From an uncultured Bacteroidota bacterium (GTDB lineage: Bacteria; Bacteroidota; Bacteroidia; Flavobacteriales; Flavobacteriaceae): a stretch of DNA of 64,000 bases. The notes below the pieces were generated by a model, which saw nothing but the letters and a program-made list of their open reading frames with translations, made no database searches and was not told the DNA's origin. Of this stretch, positions 24,542 to 34,732 are shown piece after piece (positions within the stretch are counted from its first letter, which is position 1; every line of letters starts with the position of its first letter). The stretch is taken from NCBI GenBank assembly GCA_903838055.1, contig CAILWV010000013.1, positions 1 to 64,000 of the forward strand, given 5' to 3'. The position numbers and the translations under genes were made by a program.

Positions 24542-25273
24542 ATGAAATTTAAAATGGATGTAAATAAAAAAGGAATGTTACAGAAAATCACAATATTAAT
24601 TTTAGTGGTTAGTTTTAGTTTTGGATCGTTGTTGACCAGTTGTGATGCTGCGAAAAACACTAATAAAACCCAGCGTGGAGCAGCAATTGGTGCTGTAGCA
24701 GGAAGTCTGTTAGGAGCGGTTCTTGGTAATAATTTAGGAAAAGGAGGCAATGGGGCTTTAGGTGCTGTTCTTGGCGGAGTAATTGGCGGCGTTGCAGGAG
24801 GTGTAATAGGAAATAAAATGGATAAGCAAGCACGTGAAATACAATCTGCTTTACCTGGTGCAACTGTAGAACGAGTAGGAGAGGGTATTAAATTAACATT
24901 AGGTGAAAATTCAGTTCGATTTGATACTAATAAATCTACGCTAACGGCTACTGCTAAAGCAAATTTAGATAGGTTAGTGCCTGTTTTTCAAAGTTATGGT
25001 GAAACTAACATTGTTATTTACGGATATACGGATATTACGGGAACTCCTGAACATAATCTAACCTTATCAGAGCAAAGAGCCGCATCGGTAATGGCATATT
25101 TTACCACTAAAGGATTGTCTGCTTCCCGCTTTGCTACTACTGGTATGGGGATAGCAGATCCTATTGCAACGAATGAAACTCCAGAAGGTAGGACCCAAAA
25201 CCGAAGAGTTGAATTTGCTATTGTTGCAAATGAAAAAATGGTTGATGATGCCAAAAAAGAAGCAGGTAAATAA
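24542..25273 (+). CDS. OmpA-family lipoprotein with glycine-zipper domain
   Basis: A 243-aa protein. Lipobox LLTSC near residue 34, a glycine-zipper segment (about 45-92: GAAIGAVAGSLLGAVLGNNLGKG...) likely to insert in a membrane, and a C-terminal OmpA domain (about 120-230: SVRFDTNKSTLTATAKANLDRL, YGYTDITGTPEHNLTLSEQRA, GRTQNRRVEFAI). It keeps the Asp of the peptidoglycan-binding site (YGYTD), unlike the paralogues at 12.4-14 kb. Expected to link the outer membrane to peptidoglycan. Start may be Met1, Met5 or Met12. Confidence 0.85.
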   Translation: MKFKMDVNKKGMLQKITILILVVSFSFGSLLTSCDAAKNTNKTQRGAAIGAVAGSLLGAVLGNNLGKGGNGALGAVLGGVIGGVAGGVIGNKMDKQAREIQSALPGATVERVGEGIKLTLGENSVRFDTNKSTLTATAKANLDRLVPVFQSYGETNIVIYGYTDITGTPEHNLTLSEQRAASVMAYFTTKGLSASRFATTGMGIADPIATNETPEGRTQNRRVEFAIVANEKMVDDAKKEAGK

Positions 25274-25383
25274 TTTAATTTTTTTTATATCGATAGTCCT
25301 AATAAATCATAAAGATTTTTTAGGACTATTTTATAATATAATTATCCAATATTGATTAAATAATCTAAAACAAATCTTAAATA

Positions 25384-25415
25384 TTGTGTTGTTAACAATA
25401 TTTTAAATACTTTTG
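25384..25415 (+). promoter_or_regulatory. Predicted promoter of the TlpA-like gene
   Basis: TTG at 25384-25386 and TACTTTTG at 25408-25415, spacer 21 nt; a second TTG at 25389 gives 16 nt. The ATG follows 24 nt after the -7 box. Confidence 0.55.
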
Positions 25416-25438
25416 CGGAAATTTAAATAGTATACAAA

Positions 25439-26613
25439 ATGAAAAAAATAGTTTTATTATTGGTTCTTTCTTTAACCATTTTCAGCTGTAGTAAAGTTCG
25501 TAAAGGAGAATTCCTAATTACTGGTAATGCCAAAGGACTTGCTGATGGAATAATGGTAGTTGTTAAAAAACAAAACGAATTTGGGCTTGTTGTGGGTGTT
25601 GACTCTGCTAAAGTAAAAGCTGGAAAGTTTGAAATCAAAGGAAAAGTAAATGAGCCTAGTATGCATGCTTTATTTATTAAAGGATTGCAACAACCAATTC
25701 CATTTATTTTAGAAACTGGAGAAATAGAAGTAAAAGTAGATAAAGATAGTATCTGGAAGTCGGAAATTGGAGGTACAAACAACAATGAAGAATTTCAAAA
25801 ATTCAATGTGAAATTGAATGGATTTCAGAAAAAACTTGTTGATTTTCAAAATAAAAACATCCAAAAATTAATGGATGCACAAAAGAAAAACGACAATGCT
25901 ACAGTTGAGAAATTAAAAAAACAGTATTCAGATATTCAAAAAGGAATGGATGATTATATGGCTGTTTACCCAGAGCAAAACTCGGATTCTTATATTTCAT
26001 TATTATTAATTCAAAACATGTTTAACTCTCCTAAATTTGATTTAGCGAAAGTTACTAAAACGTATTCTAATTTAGATTCAGATCTTAAAGCAACTAAAAT
26101 TGGTAAAGAAATTGGATTAAAATTAAAAACGATCCAAAACACTCAAAACGCTCAAAAAAAAAAGTAGTAGTACCAACTGAAATTGGTAGTATTGCACCTG
26201 ATTTTTCAGCAAAAACTCCTCAGGGAACTGTTGTTTCACTAAAGGAATCTTTAGGAAAAGTTACAATTATTGATTTTTGGGCTTCATGGTGTGGACCTTG
26301 TAGAAAAGAAAATCCAAATGTTGTTGCACTATTCAATGAGTTACATAGCAAAGGATTAAATATTATCGGTGTTTCTCTAGATAAGGATTTAGCTAGTTGG
26401 AAGCAAGCAATTGCAAAAGATAATATTACTTGGGTGCAAGTTTCTAATTTAAAAGAATGGTCGGAGCCAATTGCAAAACAATATGGTGTAGAGCAAATCC
26501 CTACAACCTTTTTATTAGATGCAGCTGGAAAAATTGTTGCAAAAGATTTAAGAGGAGAAGAATTAAAAGCGAAAGTATTGGAACTTCTTAATGAGGATTC
26601 TGCTAAAAAATAA
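25439..26613 (+). pseudogene. TlpA-like thiol-disulfide lipoprotein, frame interrupted at an A10 tract
   Basis: The first frame (25439-26167, 242 aa) has a lipobox (LTIFSC), a DUF4369-like domain and a helical linker, ending QNAQKKK-stop. The second frame (26164-26613, 149 codons) continues without its own start: EIGSIAPDFSAKTPQG, FWASWCGPCRKE (redox CXXC), PTTFLLDAAGKIVAKDLRG. Together they make the usual flavobacterial TlpA/AhpC-type protein of about 390 aa. The junction is CAAAAAAAAAAGTAG with ten A; eleven would join the frames. It could be a sequencing error, a true mutation, phase variation or transcriptional slippage. The ORF track lists only the first half. Confidence 0.85.
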
Positions 26614-26635
26614 TAAGATTAATAATAAAATAAAA

Positions 26636-26660
26636 AAAATCTCCTAGTGAGATTTTTTTT
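26636..26660 (+). terminator. Intrinsic terminator of the TlpA-like gene
   Basis: AAATCTC (26637-26643), 5-nt loop, GAGATTT (26649-26655), then T. Confidence 0.7.
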
Positions 26661-26715
26661 ATTTTATTCAAAACCATAGGGTTAAAATTTATTTTCAAAT
26701 TATGTTTTAATTTAA

Positions 26716-26746
26716 TTTGAAAACTTAAAAAGTGTTCCTATATTTG
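26716..26746 (+). promoter_or_regulatory. Promoter of tRNA-Tyr
   Basis: TTTG (26716-26719), 19-nt spacer, TATATTTG (26739-26746): the best promoter match in the window, 18 nt before the mature tRNA. Confidence 0.75.
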
Positions 26747-26764
26747 CTCCCTCGTTAAGCGAAA

Positions 26765-26846
<82 letters not shown>

Positions 26847-26854
26847 CAAAAAAA

Positions 26855-26880
26855 AACTTCAACATAATGTTGAAGTTTTT
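26855..26880 (+). terminator. Intrinsic terminator of tRNA-Tyr
   Basis: AACTTCAACAT and ATGTTGAAGTT pair perfectly around a single A, followed by T6. Confidence 0.8.
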
Positions 26881-26928
26881 TGTTTTAATAAATATCTTGA
26901 ATTTAGATCTCCGTAGTTTTTATTTATA

Positions 26929-27693
26929 TTAGAGTTCTTTATTTTGTGCTTTTCTAATTTTTTTAAACAAATTAGAAGAGTAAACAAAATCTACAATTGC
27001 TTCATTATCGGTCCTAAAAATGTCTTTATTTGTTCCTTCCCAAGCTAAAATCCCTTCTTTAAGAAAAACAATTTTTTTGCCAATTTCCATTACAGAATTC
27101 ATATCGTGGGTATTAATTACAGTTGTAATGTTATATTCTTCTGTAATCTCTTGAATTAGATTATCTATTAATATTGCAGTTTTCGGATCTAAACCGGAGT
27201 TTGGTTCGTCACAAAAAAGATATTTTGGGTTATTTACAATTGCTCTAGCAATAGCAACTCTTTTTTGCATTCCTCCTGAAATTTCGGAAGGTTTTTTATG
27301 ATTTGCATTTATTAAATTTACCCTTTGAATAACAAAATTCACGCGTTCTTTTATTTCTGCAGGAGTTTTATTGGTGAACATTTTTAATGGAAAACCTATA
27401 TTCTCTTCAACGGTCATTCCATCAAACAATGCACTACCTTGAAAAACCATTCCGATTTCGGTTCGCAATGTTCTTTTTTCATCCCCAGATAATTCGGAAT
27501 AAATTCTACCATCAAAAGAAATAGTTCCAACTTCTGGAGTGAAAATTCCTAATAAAGATTTTAATAATACTGTTTTTCCGGAACCGCTTTGTCCAATTAT
27601 TAAATTGGTTATTCCTGTTTCAAAAGTGGTAGAAATACCCTTAAGTATTTTAGTTCCGTCAAATGATTTTTCTACATTTTTTACTTCTATCAT
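26929..27693 (-). CDS. ABC transporter ATP-binding protein, MlaF type
   Basis: A 254-aa ATPase: Walker A GQSGSGKT near residue 37, signature SGGMQKRVAIARAI, Walker B YLFCDEPNSGLDP. Sequence and pairing with an MlaE-like permease point to the phospholipid (Mla-type) transporter that keeps outer-membrane lipid asymmetry. The start is taken at MIEVKNVEKSF (ATG 27691-27693); it shares one base with the TAA of the permease gene (TAATG). The periplasmic MlaD-like component is not in the window. Confidence 0.88.
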   Translation of the reverse strand: MIEVKNVEKSFDGTKILKGISTTFETGITNLIIGQSGSGKTVLLKSLLGIFTPEVGTISFDGRIYSELSGDEKRTLRTEIGMVFQGSALFDGMTVEENIGFPLKMFTNKTPAEIKERVNFVIQRVNLINANHKKPSEISGGMQKRVAIARAIVNNPKYLFCDEPNSGLDPKTAILIDNLIQEITEEYNITTVINTHDMNSVMEIGKKIVFLKEGILAWEGTNKDIFRTDNEAIVDFVYSSNLFKKIRKAQNKEL

Positions 27694-28439
27694 TATGCTA
27701 ATAATAATTGGGTTAAAATATAGTTTACTAAAATTATTACAACACTTGTCCAAACGAAAGAGATTGTACTTGCTTTACCAACTTCTAAAGCGCCACCCTT
27801 CATATAATATCCATGAAAAGATGGTATTGTTGAAAGAAATAGAGCGAAAATAATAGTCTTTATTACAGCATAAGTAATATGGTAAGGGATAAAATTGATT
27901 TGTATTCCTGCAACAAACTCGTTACTAGAAACAAATCCACCATAAACCCCGGCTATCCACCCACCTAATATGCCAAGAAACATAGCGATTCCAATAATGA
28001 ACGGATATAAAAGAGAGGCTATTATTTTAGGAAATACTAAATAATTTAAAGAATTAACTCCCATTACTTCCAAAGCATCAATTTGTTCAGTTACCCGCAT
28101 TGTTCCAATGCTAGATGTGATGAAAGAACCCATTTTTCCTGCCATTACTATCGAAATAAAGGTAGGAGCAAATTCTAAAATAATCGATTCTCGAGTTGCA
28201 AAACCTATTATTTCTCTGGGAATTAATGGATTATTTAAGTTTAAAGCTGTCTGTATAGAAACAACCCCTCCAACAAAGAACGAAATAAATGCTACAATTC
28301 CTAAAGAGCCAATGATTAAGTCGTCAATTTCCTTTAAAATCAATCCACGCATTACTGACCATTTGGTAGGTTTATTAAATACTTCTTTTAGCATTAAAAA
28401 GTACTTTCCGATATAAGATAAATAGCGAAAAAGAATCAT
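27693..28439 (-). CDS. MlaE-family ABC transporter permease
   Basis: A 248-aa inner-membrane protein with five or six hydrophobic segments. The MlaE signature region reads FAPTFISIVMAGKMGSFITSSIGTMRVTEQIDALEVMG (residues about 90-128). Works with the ATPase encoded next to it. First gene of the two-gene operon, with the downstream ATG overlapping its stop. Confidence 0.9.
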   Translation of the reverse strand: MILFRYLSYIGKYFLMLKEVFNKPTKWSVMRGLILKEIDDLIIGSLGIVAFISFFVGGVVSIQTALNLNNPLIPREIIGFATRESIILEFAPTFISIVMAGKMGSFITSSIGTMRVTEQIDALEVMGVNSLNYLVFPKIIASLLYPFIIGIAMFLGILGGWIAGVYGGFVSSNEFVAGIQINFIPYHITYAVIKTIIFALFLSTIPSFHGYYMKGGALEVGKASTISFVWTSVVIILVNYILTQLLLA

Positions 28440-28540
28440 TTATTTAGTTCAGTTAATTATAATCTGTTTGAAAATAAGATTGCAAAAATACTATTTTTTG
28501 TTGGGATTTTGGTTTTTGTTTTGATGTGAATGAAGGTATT

Positions 28541-29389
28541 CTAAAACAATTTTTCTTTCATTTTTTTTAAACGATAATTTCTGATGAATTTCGCTTGTTC
28601 TTTAGTTACTAATAATTCTTTTTTATTTGATTTAGCAAGCCAAAATCCTTTTATATAATCCAAAAATAAAAGTGGCTTTTTCTTCATCATTGATAATTTT
28701 GCAGAAGCAATAGCGGTTATCCAAAAGCCATATCCTAAACAATAAAAAGCTTCTCCTTGTTTGTAACGTGCTGTTTTGTTGTAATTTGCACCTGTTGGTT
28801 TTAGATGTTTTACCTTTAAAGAAGAGTCGGTAATAACTCTCCAATTGTAAAATTTGCATAGTAATTCATCCACGGTATCCCAACCCATTGCAGGTTTAAG
28901 TCCGCCAATTTGTTGGAAAGTTTCTTTTCGATAGGCTTTAAAAGCACCCCGAATATGGTCTTTGTCAGTTAGGTTTTCTAGAATGAACTCTCCATTTTTT
29001 TCAATATAAGCGAATCCTCCAGCCATTCCTATACTTTGGTCTGATTGAAAATGAGATACTATAGTTTCAAAATAATTAGCTGGAAAAATTAAATCAGCAT
29101 CAGCTTTCACTATGATGTCATAATTAGTATCTAAAGTTTCTAATCCTTTTTGAAAGGCTTGAATTACCTTACTTCCTGGCAAATGTATTGCATCCGAAGT
29201 TTTATTAACTAATGAAATAAATGGATATTTTTCAGCAAATTCTAATACAATTGTAGCAGTATTATCTGTAGAATTGTCGTTTACTACTACAATTTTATTA
29301 GGCAATACGGTTTGTTCAACTAAAGATTGCAGAGTTAGAGCAATAAATTCTTCTTCATTATGTGAAGGAATGACAATGTAAAATTTCAT
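28541..29389 (-). CDS. Family 2 glycosyltransferase
   Basis: A 282-aa GT-A type transferase. FYIVIPSHNEEEFIALTLQSLVEQT at the N-terminus, VVVNDNSTDNTA, and the metal-binding KADADLIF near residue 95 are visible. A C-terminal amphipathic segment may bind the membrane. The acceptor is unknown. Directly downstream of a methyltransferase gene (the two abut) and near a ketoacyl synthase III gene; together they may build or decorate a surface glycolipid, which is an inference from context. Confidence 0.85.
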   Translation of the reverse strand: MKFYIVIPSHNEEEFIALTLQSLVEQTVLPNKIVVVNDNSTDNTATIVLEFAEKYPFISLVNKTSDAIHLPGSKVIQAFQKGLETLDTNYDIIVKADADLIFPANYFETIVSHFQSDQSIGMAGGFAYIEKNGEFILENLTDKDHIRGAFKAYRKETFQQIGGLKPAMGWDTVDELLCKFYNWRVITDSSLKVKHLKPTGANYNKTARYKQGEAFYCLGYGFWITAIASAKLSMMKKKPLLFLDYIKGFWLAKSNKKELLVTKEQAKFIRNYRLKKMKEKLF

Positions 29390-29914
29390 TTATTTTACTT
29401 TTTCAGCATAAACAATATAATACCGTGGCGTGAAATAACGCAGTAACGGACGGAAACCAATTTTTTTAACTGGGTGTGTAAATTTCTCTCTCGAAGTTAT
29501 TTTCCAACCTGTTTTTTCTAATAACCAATCTAATTGCCAATCTTCAAATTCATGGTAATGTCTGTCCCACATATCTGTTTTACTTCGGTATGCGGGTGAA
29601 AACCATAGTCGTAATGGAATGGAAATTAGTAATTTATCGCATTTTACATTTTGTAAAATAGTATACGGATTTAATAAATGTTCAAATATTTCAAAAGCCG
29701 TAAAAACAGAATAAGTTTCTGTTTGTAATGCAGTTTGATTAGTGTCTAAATCTTCTCCGGTAGTATTTTTTACGGTATAACCGTTTTCCTCCATAATTTT
29801 GGAAAACGGATTAGGAACTCCTAAATCAAAAATCGTTTCGCTAGTTGAAACGTGCTTTTGTAAAAATTCTAAAGTATGTTTGAATCTTTTATTTGGATAT
29901 GTTTTTTCGTACAT
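29390..29914 (-). CDS. SAM-dependent methyltransferase-like protein
   Basis: A 174-aa class I methyltransferase-type protein: IFDLGVPNPFSKIMEENGYTVKNTTGEDLD corresponds to motif I and the acidic end of the second strand, and FTAFEIFEHLLNP is the typical motif after it. The glycine-rich loop is reduced (DLGVPNP rather than DxGxGxG), so cofactor binding should be checked. The stop is immediately followed by the glycosyltransferase start. Confidence 0.75.
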   Translation of the reverse strand: MYEKTYPNKRFKHTLEFLQKHVSTSETIFDLGVPNPFSKIMEENGYTVKNTTGEDLDTNQTALQTETYSVFTAFEIFEHLLNPYTILQNVKCDKLLISIPLRLWFSPAYRSKTDMWDRHYHEFEDWQLDWLLEKTGWKITSREKFTHPVKKIGFRPLLRYFTPRYYIVYAEKVK

Positions 29915-30024
29915 TATTGAAATCGTTTGTTTAATGTTTCAAGGTATAAAACAGTCTGTAAAATTAGTGATTTAACCTGAAACTTTAGTCTATTAACTTT
30001 CACAAAAATTACTTTTTTCGTGCT

Positions 30025-31083
30025 TTACATTTTGTAAACGATAGCATTAATGTTCATTCCAGATCCAACAGAAGCAAATAAAATGATATCACCTTTAGTA
30101 ATAGATTGGTCTTTTATCTTGCCTTTAACTAGGGAATCGTAAAGCGTTGGAACGGTTGCAACACTAGAGTTTCCTAATTCATGAATACTCATTGGCATTA
30201 TTCCTTCTGGCATTTTTTGGTCGTAGAGTTTATAAAAACGTTGTACAATTGCTTCGTCCATTTTTTCATTTGCCTGGTGAATAAGTATCTTTTTTAATTG
30301 GCTAATGTCTACACCACTTTTGTCTAGGCATTCTTTCATTGCTTTTGGAACGTTTGATAAAGCAAATTCATATATTTTTCTGCCATGCATTTTTAAGTAT
30401 CTAATATCTGGATTGTGATCCTTATTGAATGATTTTCCAAAGAACAAAAAATAGGCTTCGTCATAGGTGAATGTAGCGGTTTCATGTGCTAATATTCCGC
30501 CTTCTTCTTCACTAGCCTCAATAATTGTTGCGCCAGCTCCATCAGAATAAATCATTGAATCTCTATCATGAGGATCTACAACTCTTGATAAGGTTTCTGC
30601 ACCAATAATTAAACATTTTTTAGCCATTCCGGCTTTGATATATGCTTGTGCTTGTATTACACCTTCTACCCATCCTGGACAACCAAAGAGCATGTCATAG
30701 GCAACACACTTTGGGTTTTTAATTCGTAAATTATGTTTTACTCGACTTGCTAAACTTGGTAGCAAATCGGTTTGAATAGTTCCTTTTTTTACATCACCAA
30801 AATTATGAGCAAAGATTATATAATCTAAAGTTTCTGGATCTATTTTTGAGTCTTCAATAGCTTTTTTTGCTGCTATGAAACCAATATCTGATGTTGTTAA
30901 TTCATCAGTAACATATTTACGCTCTTGTATCCCTGTAATGCCATAGAATTTTTCTGTAATTACCTCATTCGGAAGCGCAAAATTTGAACCATCTTCGTTT
31001 AAAAAAATATGATTTGAAAAGTCTTTATTTGTTACTCTCACAGTAGGAATATAACTTCCTGACCCCGTTATTTTTATGTTCAT
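30025..31083 (-). CDS. Beta-ketoacyl-ACP synthase III family protein
   Basis: A 352-aa thiolase-fold condensing enzyme with the FabH triad: Cys135 (FGCPGW), His269 (HQANEKM) and Asn305 (GNSSVATVP). It is somewhat longer than housekeeping FabH (about 320-335 aa) and has a divergent N-terminus (IFLNEDGSNFALPNEVI), so it may serve a special lipid or surface product rather than general fatty-acid initiation. A glycosyltransferase and a methyltransferase gene lie downstream in the same direction. Confidence 0.85.
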   Translation of the reverse strand: MNIKITGSGSYIPTVRVTNKDFSNHIFLNEDGSNFALPNEVITEKFYGITGIQERKYVTDELTTSDIGFIAAKKAIEDSKIDPETLDYIIFAHNFGDVKKGTIQTDLLPSLASRVKHNLRIKNPKCVAYDMLFGCPGWVEGVIQAQAYIKAGMAKKCLIIGAETLSRVVDPHDRDSMIYSDGAGATIIEASEEEGGILAHETATFTYDEAYFLFFGKSFNKDHNPDIRYLKMHGRKIYEFALSNVPKAMKECLDKSGVDISQLKKILIHQANEKMDEAIVQRFYKLYDQKMPEGIMPMSIHELGNSSVATVPTLYDSLVKGKIKDQSITKGDIILFASVGSGMNINAIVYKM

Positions 31084-31198
31084 TTTAAAAGAATTACTAA
31101 ACGAATATATTTAAAAAAAATTAAAAATTATCTATAAAAATTAAAAAATCTTGCTTAATTATGATATCTTTAATAAAAAGATTAATAAATTATTAATA

Positions 31199-31585
31199 CT
31201 ATAATTTTTCTTCATCTGCTTTTGCAATTTTAATTTGCATAATGGTTGATAAATTATGTGCCTGGTTTTTCATACGTTCACAATTAATACCAATAAAATT
31301 TTCATTTATAGCAGATTCAAAGTGGAATAACCATATATCAAAAAGTTCTTTAGATAAATAGGATTTTGTATTTAAATCGAGATGAATTTGTGTAAGATTA
31401 TTGAAATATCCCCCGGTGCCCAATATAGATTGAGACCAAAATGAAACTAAAATAGGTAAGTGTTCTTCTAGTTTTACTTTTACCACATCGGTAAAAATGT
31501 AACGGATTGAAGTATCCGATAATAGTTTTTTGTAGAAATTATCTACGACTTTATATAAATCTTCTTGGGAATTAATATCGTTCAT
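31199..31585 (-). CDS. Truncated haemoglobin, group III
   Basis: A 128-aa haem protein of the group III (P) truncated haemoglobin kind. FYKKLLSDTSIRYIFTDV and HLPILVSFWSQSILGTGGYFNNLTQIHLDL are typical; His68 is the probable proximal haem ligand, and FDIWLFHFESAI follows as helix G. Group III members are linked to oxygen or NO chemistry, but a specific role is not established. Single gene between the ketoacyl synthase and gcvP. Confidence 0.85.
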   Translation of the reverse strand: MNDINSQEDLYKVVDNFYKKLLSDTSIRYIFTDVVKVKLEEHLPILVSFWSQSILGTGGYFNNLTQIHLDLNTKSYLSKELFDIWLFHFESAINENFIGINCERMKNQAHNLSTIMQIKIAKADEEKL

Positions 31586-31654
31586 ATTGCTAAAAAATCA
31601 GTTTACAAATTTAATTTATTAGAAGTTTAATAACTTGATTATTATCATTTTTTA

Positions 31655-31693
31655 AGAAAAAGAAAAGGTTTCAAATTATTATTTGAAACCTTT
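31655..31693 (-). terminator. Intrinsic terminator of gcvP
   Basis: AAAGGTTTCAAAT (31664-31676) and ATTTGAAACCTTT (31681-31693) form a perfect 13-bp stem with a 4-nt loop; on the minus strand a T-rich tail follows. Confidence 0.8.
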
Positions 31694-31716
31694 CTAACTA
31701 TACATTTATTTCTAAA

Positions 31717-34560
31717 TTACATGTATGCCTCAATTGGAGCACAACTGCAAACTAAGTTTCTATCGCCATAAGCATCATCTACACGACGAACACTTGGCCA
31801 GAATTTATTGTCGGCAATATATTTCAAAGGAAATGCGGCTTGCTCACGAGTGTAAGGAAAATTCCAAGTATCTGCTGTAAGCATTGCCAAAGTGTGAGGT
31901 GCATTATGTAAAACAGTATTGTGGTCGTCTGCAGTTGCATTTTCAATTTCTTTACGAATTGAAATTAATGCATCACAAAAACGATCTAACTCAGCAACAT
32001 CTTCACTTTCTGTTGGTTCAATCATCAAAGTTCCAGCAACTGGAAAAGAAACCGTTGGTGCATGAAAACCATAATCCATTAATCTTTTAGCGATATCGGT
32101 AACTTCAATTCCTTGTTGTTTGAAAGCACGGCAATCTAAAATCATTTCGTGAGCCGCTCTTCCCATTTCGCCTGAGTATAAAACAGGATAACTAGATTCC
32201 AAACGAGCCTTCATGTAATTGGCATTCAATATTGCATATTGTGTAGCTTTTTTCAAACCTTCAGCACCAAGCATTGTTATATATCCATAAGAAATTAAAC
32301 AAACTAATGCCGATCCATAAGGAGCAGATGAAATTGCAGAAATTGCTTTTTCTCCTCCAACTTTTATAAATGGATTGGTAGGTAAAAAAGGAACTAATTT
32401 TTCGTTTACACAAATTGGTCCCACACCAGGTCCTCCACCACCGTGCGGAATAGCAAATGTTTTATGTAAGTTTAAATGGCAAACGTCAGCACCAATAGTT
32501 GCAGGATTTGTTAATCCAACTTGGGCATTCATGTTAGCGCCATCCATATAAACTAAACCTCCATTTTCATGGATAAGATCTGTGATTTCAATTATGGTAC
32601 TTTCAAAAACTCCATGAGTGGAAGGATAAGTTACCATTAAACAAGATAGATTGTCTTTGTGCTCAATTGCCCTAGCTCTTAAATCTTCAACATCAATATT
32701 TCCTTCTGGAGTAGTTTTAGTAACAATAATTGTCATTCCAGCCATTGCAGCAGAAGCAGGATTTGTTCCGTGTGCCGATGATGGAATCAAACATATATTT
32801 CTGTGGTTGTCTCCTCTTGATAAATGGTATGCACGAATAGTCATTAAACCTGCGTATTCTCCTTGAGCTCCAGAGTTTGGTTGTAAAGTAGTTCCTGCAA
32901 AACCAGTAACCACATTAAGTTGGTGTTCTAATTTTTTTAGCATTATTTGGTAACCTTCGGCTTGTTCAATAGGGGCAAATGGGTGAATACTGTTCCAATT
33001 TGCCATAGATAAAGGTAACATTTCAGCAGCAGCATTTAATTTCATTGTACAAGATCCTAACGAAATCATAGAATGATTTAACGATAAATCTTTGCGTTCT
33101 AATCTTTTTATATAACGCATTAATTGCGATTCCGAATGGTGGTTGTTGAAAACATCATGCATTAAAAAACTAGAAGTTCGTGCTAATGAAGAAGGAAAAT
33201 TAGTAGAATTAGTTAATTCGCTAATTGTAAAAATATCTTTATTTAATGCTTCCGCAAAAATTGAAATAATTTGATTTAGGTCTTTTATGGAAGTAGTTTC
33301 ATTTACAGAAATAGAAATAGTTTCGTTATCTACATAAAAGAAATTTACTTCATGTTTTTCTGCAATTACTTTCACTTTAGAAGCATCTGCTTTTAATAAA
33401 AGAGTATCAAAAAACGAAGTGTTTGTTTGATAAACACCTAATTTATTTAGGGCATCCGCTAATGTTACTGCAGAAGCATGAACTTTATTAGCAATATATT
33501 TTAATCCTTTTGGGCCATGATATACTGCATACATTCCAGCCATAACAGCAAGTAAAACTTGGGCAGTACAAATATTAGAAGTTGCTTTTTCACGTTTTAT
33601 ATGTTGCTCACGGGTACCTAAAGCCATTCGTAAAGCACGATTTCCATTCACGTCAATCGTTACTCCAATAATTCTTCCTGGCATTGAACGCTTGTATTCT
33701 TCTTTGGTTGCAAAATAAGCAGCATGGGGACCGCCATAACCCATCGGAATTCCGAAGCGTTGGGTAGTTCCAACAACAACATCAGCACCAAATTCACCAG
33801 GAGGAGTTAGCGTTACTAAAGATAAAATATCAGCAGCAACTGCAACTTTTATTTCAGCAACATGTGCTTTTGAAACAAAACCTGCATAATCATTTATTTG
33901 ACCATGTTTTCCCGGATATTGCAATAATGCTCCGAAGAAGTCTGTTGAAAAATCGAAAGTTTCATGATTTCCTATAACTAATTCAATTCCTTTTGGAGTA
34001 GAACGCGTTTGTAAAATAGAAATAGTTTGTGGCAAAACTTCTTCAGACACGAAGAATTTTACTACATTATTTTTCTTTTGATCTCTTGTACGAACATCAT
34101 ATAATAATGCCATTGCTTCAGCGGCAGAAGTACCCTCGTCTAATAAGGATGCATTGGCAATTTCCATTCCCGTTAATTCGATGATGGTCGTTTGATAGTT
34201 CAGTATAGCCTCTAAACGACCTTGAGCAATTTCTGCTTGGTATGGTGTGTAAGCGGTATACCACCCTGGATTTTCAAAAATATTTCTTTGAATAACTGCA
34301 GGAATAATTGTTGGATGGTATCCTAAACCAATATATGACTTGAAAACTTTATTCTTTTTTCCTAGTTCCTGAATGTGTGATAAATAGTCATATTCTGTCA
34401 TTGGAGTTTCCAAATCTAAATCCTTTTTCAACCGAATAGATTCTGGAACTGTTTCAGATATTAATTGTTCTAATGTTTCAACTCCAATGGTTTTAAACAT
34501 ATTTTGAAGGTCATTTTCACGTGGACCTAAATGGCGTAAAGCAAATGCGTCTGTTTTCAT
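31717..34560 (-). CDS. gcvP: Glycine dehydrogenase (P protein), full-length form
   Basis: PLP-dependent decarboxylase of the glycine cleavage system, 947 aa, with both P-protein halves in one chain. Visible features are [14 protein letters not shown] at the N-terminus, [23 protein letters not shown], and in the second half [14 protein letters not shown] and the PLP-lysine region [21 protein letters not shown] (about residue 700). The start is at [12 protein letters not shown] (ATG 34558-34560); the track adds 23 codons. gcvT and gcvH are not in the window. Confidence 0.95.
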   Translation of the reverse strand: MKTDAFALRHLGPRENDLQNMFKTIGVETLEQLISETVPESIRLKKDLDLETPMTEYDYLSHIQELGKKNKVFKSYIGLGYHPTIIPAVIQRNIFENPGWYTAYTPYQAEIAQGRLEAILNYQTTIIELTGMEIANASLLDEGTSAAEAMALLYDVRTRDQKKNNVVKFFVSEEVLPQTISILQTRSTPKGIELVIGNHETFDFSTDFFGALLQYPGKHGQINDYAGFVSKAHVAEIKVAVAADILSLVTLTPPGEFGADVVVGTTQRFGIPMGYGGPHAAYFATKEEYKRSMPGRIIGVTIDVNGNRALRMALGTREQHIKREKATSNICTAQVLLAVMAGMYAVYHGPKGLKYIANKVHASAVTLADALNKLGVYQTNTSFFDTLLLKADASKVKVIAEKHEVNFFYVDNETISISVNETTSIKDLNQIISIFAEALNKDIFTISELTNSTNFPSSLARTSSFLMHDVFNNHHSESQLMRYIKRLERKDLSLNHSMISLGSCTMKLNAAAEMLPLSMANWNSIHPFAPIEQAEGYQIMLKKLEHQLNVVTGFAGTTLQPNSGAQGEYAGLMTIRAYHLSRGDNHRNICLIPSSAHGTNPASAAMAGMTIIVTKTTPEGNIDVEDLRARAIEHKDNLSCLMVTYPSTHGVFESTIIEITDLIHENGGLVYMDGANMNAQVGLTNPATIGADVCHLNLHKTFAIPHGGGGPGVGPICVNEKLVPFLPTNPFIKVGGEKAISAISSAPYGSALVCLISYGYITMLGAEGLKKATQYAILNANYMKARLESSYPVLYSGEMGRAAHEMILDCRAFKQQGIEVTDIAKRLMDYGFHAPTVSFPVAGTLMIEPTESEDVAELDRFCDALISIRKEIENATADDHNTVLHNAPHTLAMLTADTWNFPYTREQAAFPLKYIADNKFWPSVRRVDDAYGDRNLVCSCAPIEAYM

Positions 34561-34732
34561 TAAATAGAAATAAAGGTAAGTTTTGTTGTGTGTTGCCTTA
34601 TGATTTAAGGTGAAATTTAAAGCAAACAAAAGTAATTATTAAACTTCTAATTTTATATTAAACAAGTCGTAATATTTTGAGAATTTTTCAACCAAAATAA
34701 GGTCTTATTAACAGATTGCCTATTTTTGTGCA

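Noticed and set aside
31084-34732. Glycine riboswitch near gcvP
   Set aside because: The upstream gap of gcvP is short and AT-rich, without the conserved glycine aptamer cores.
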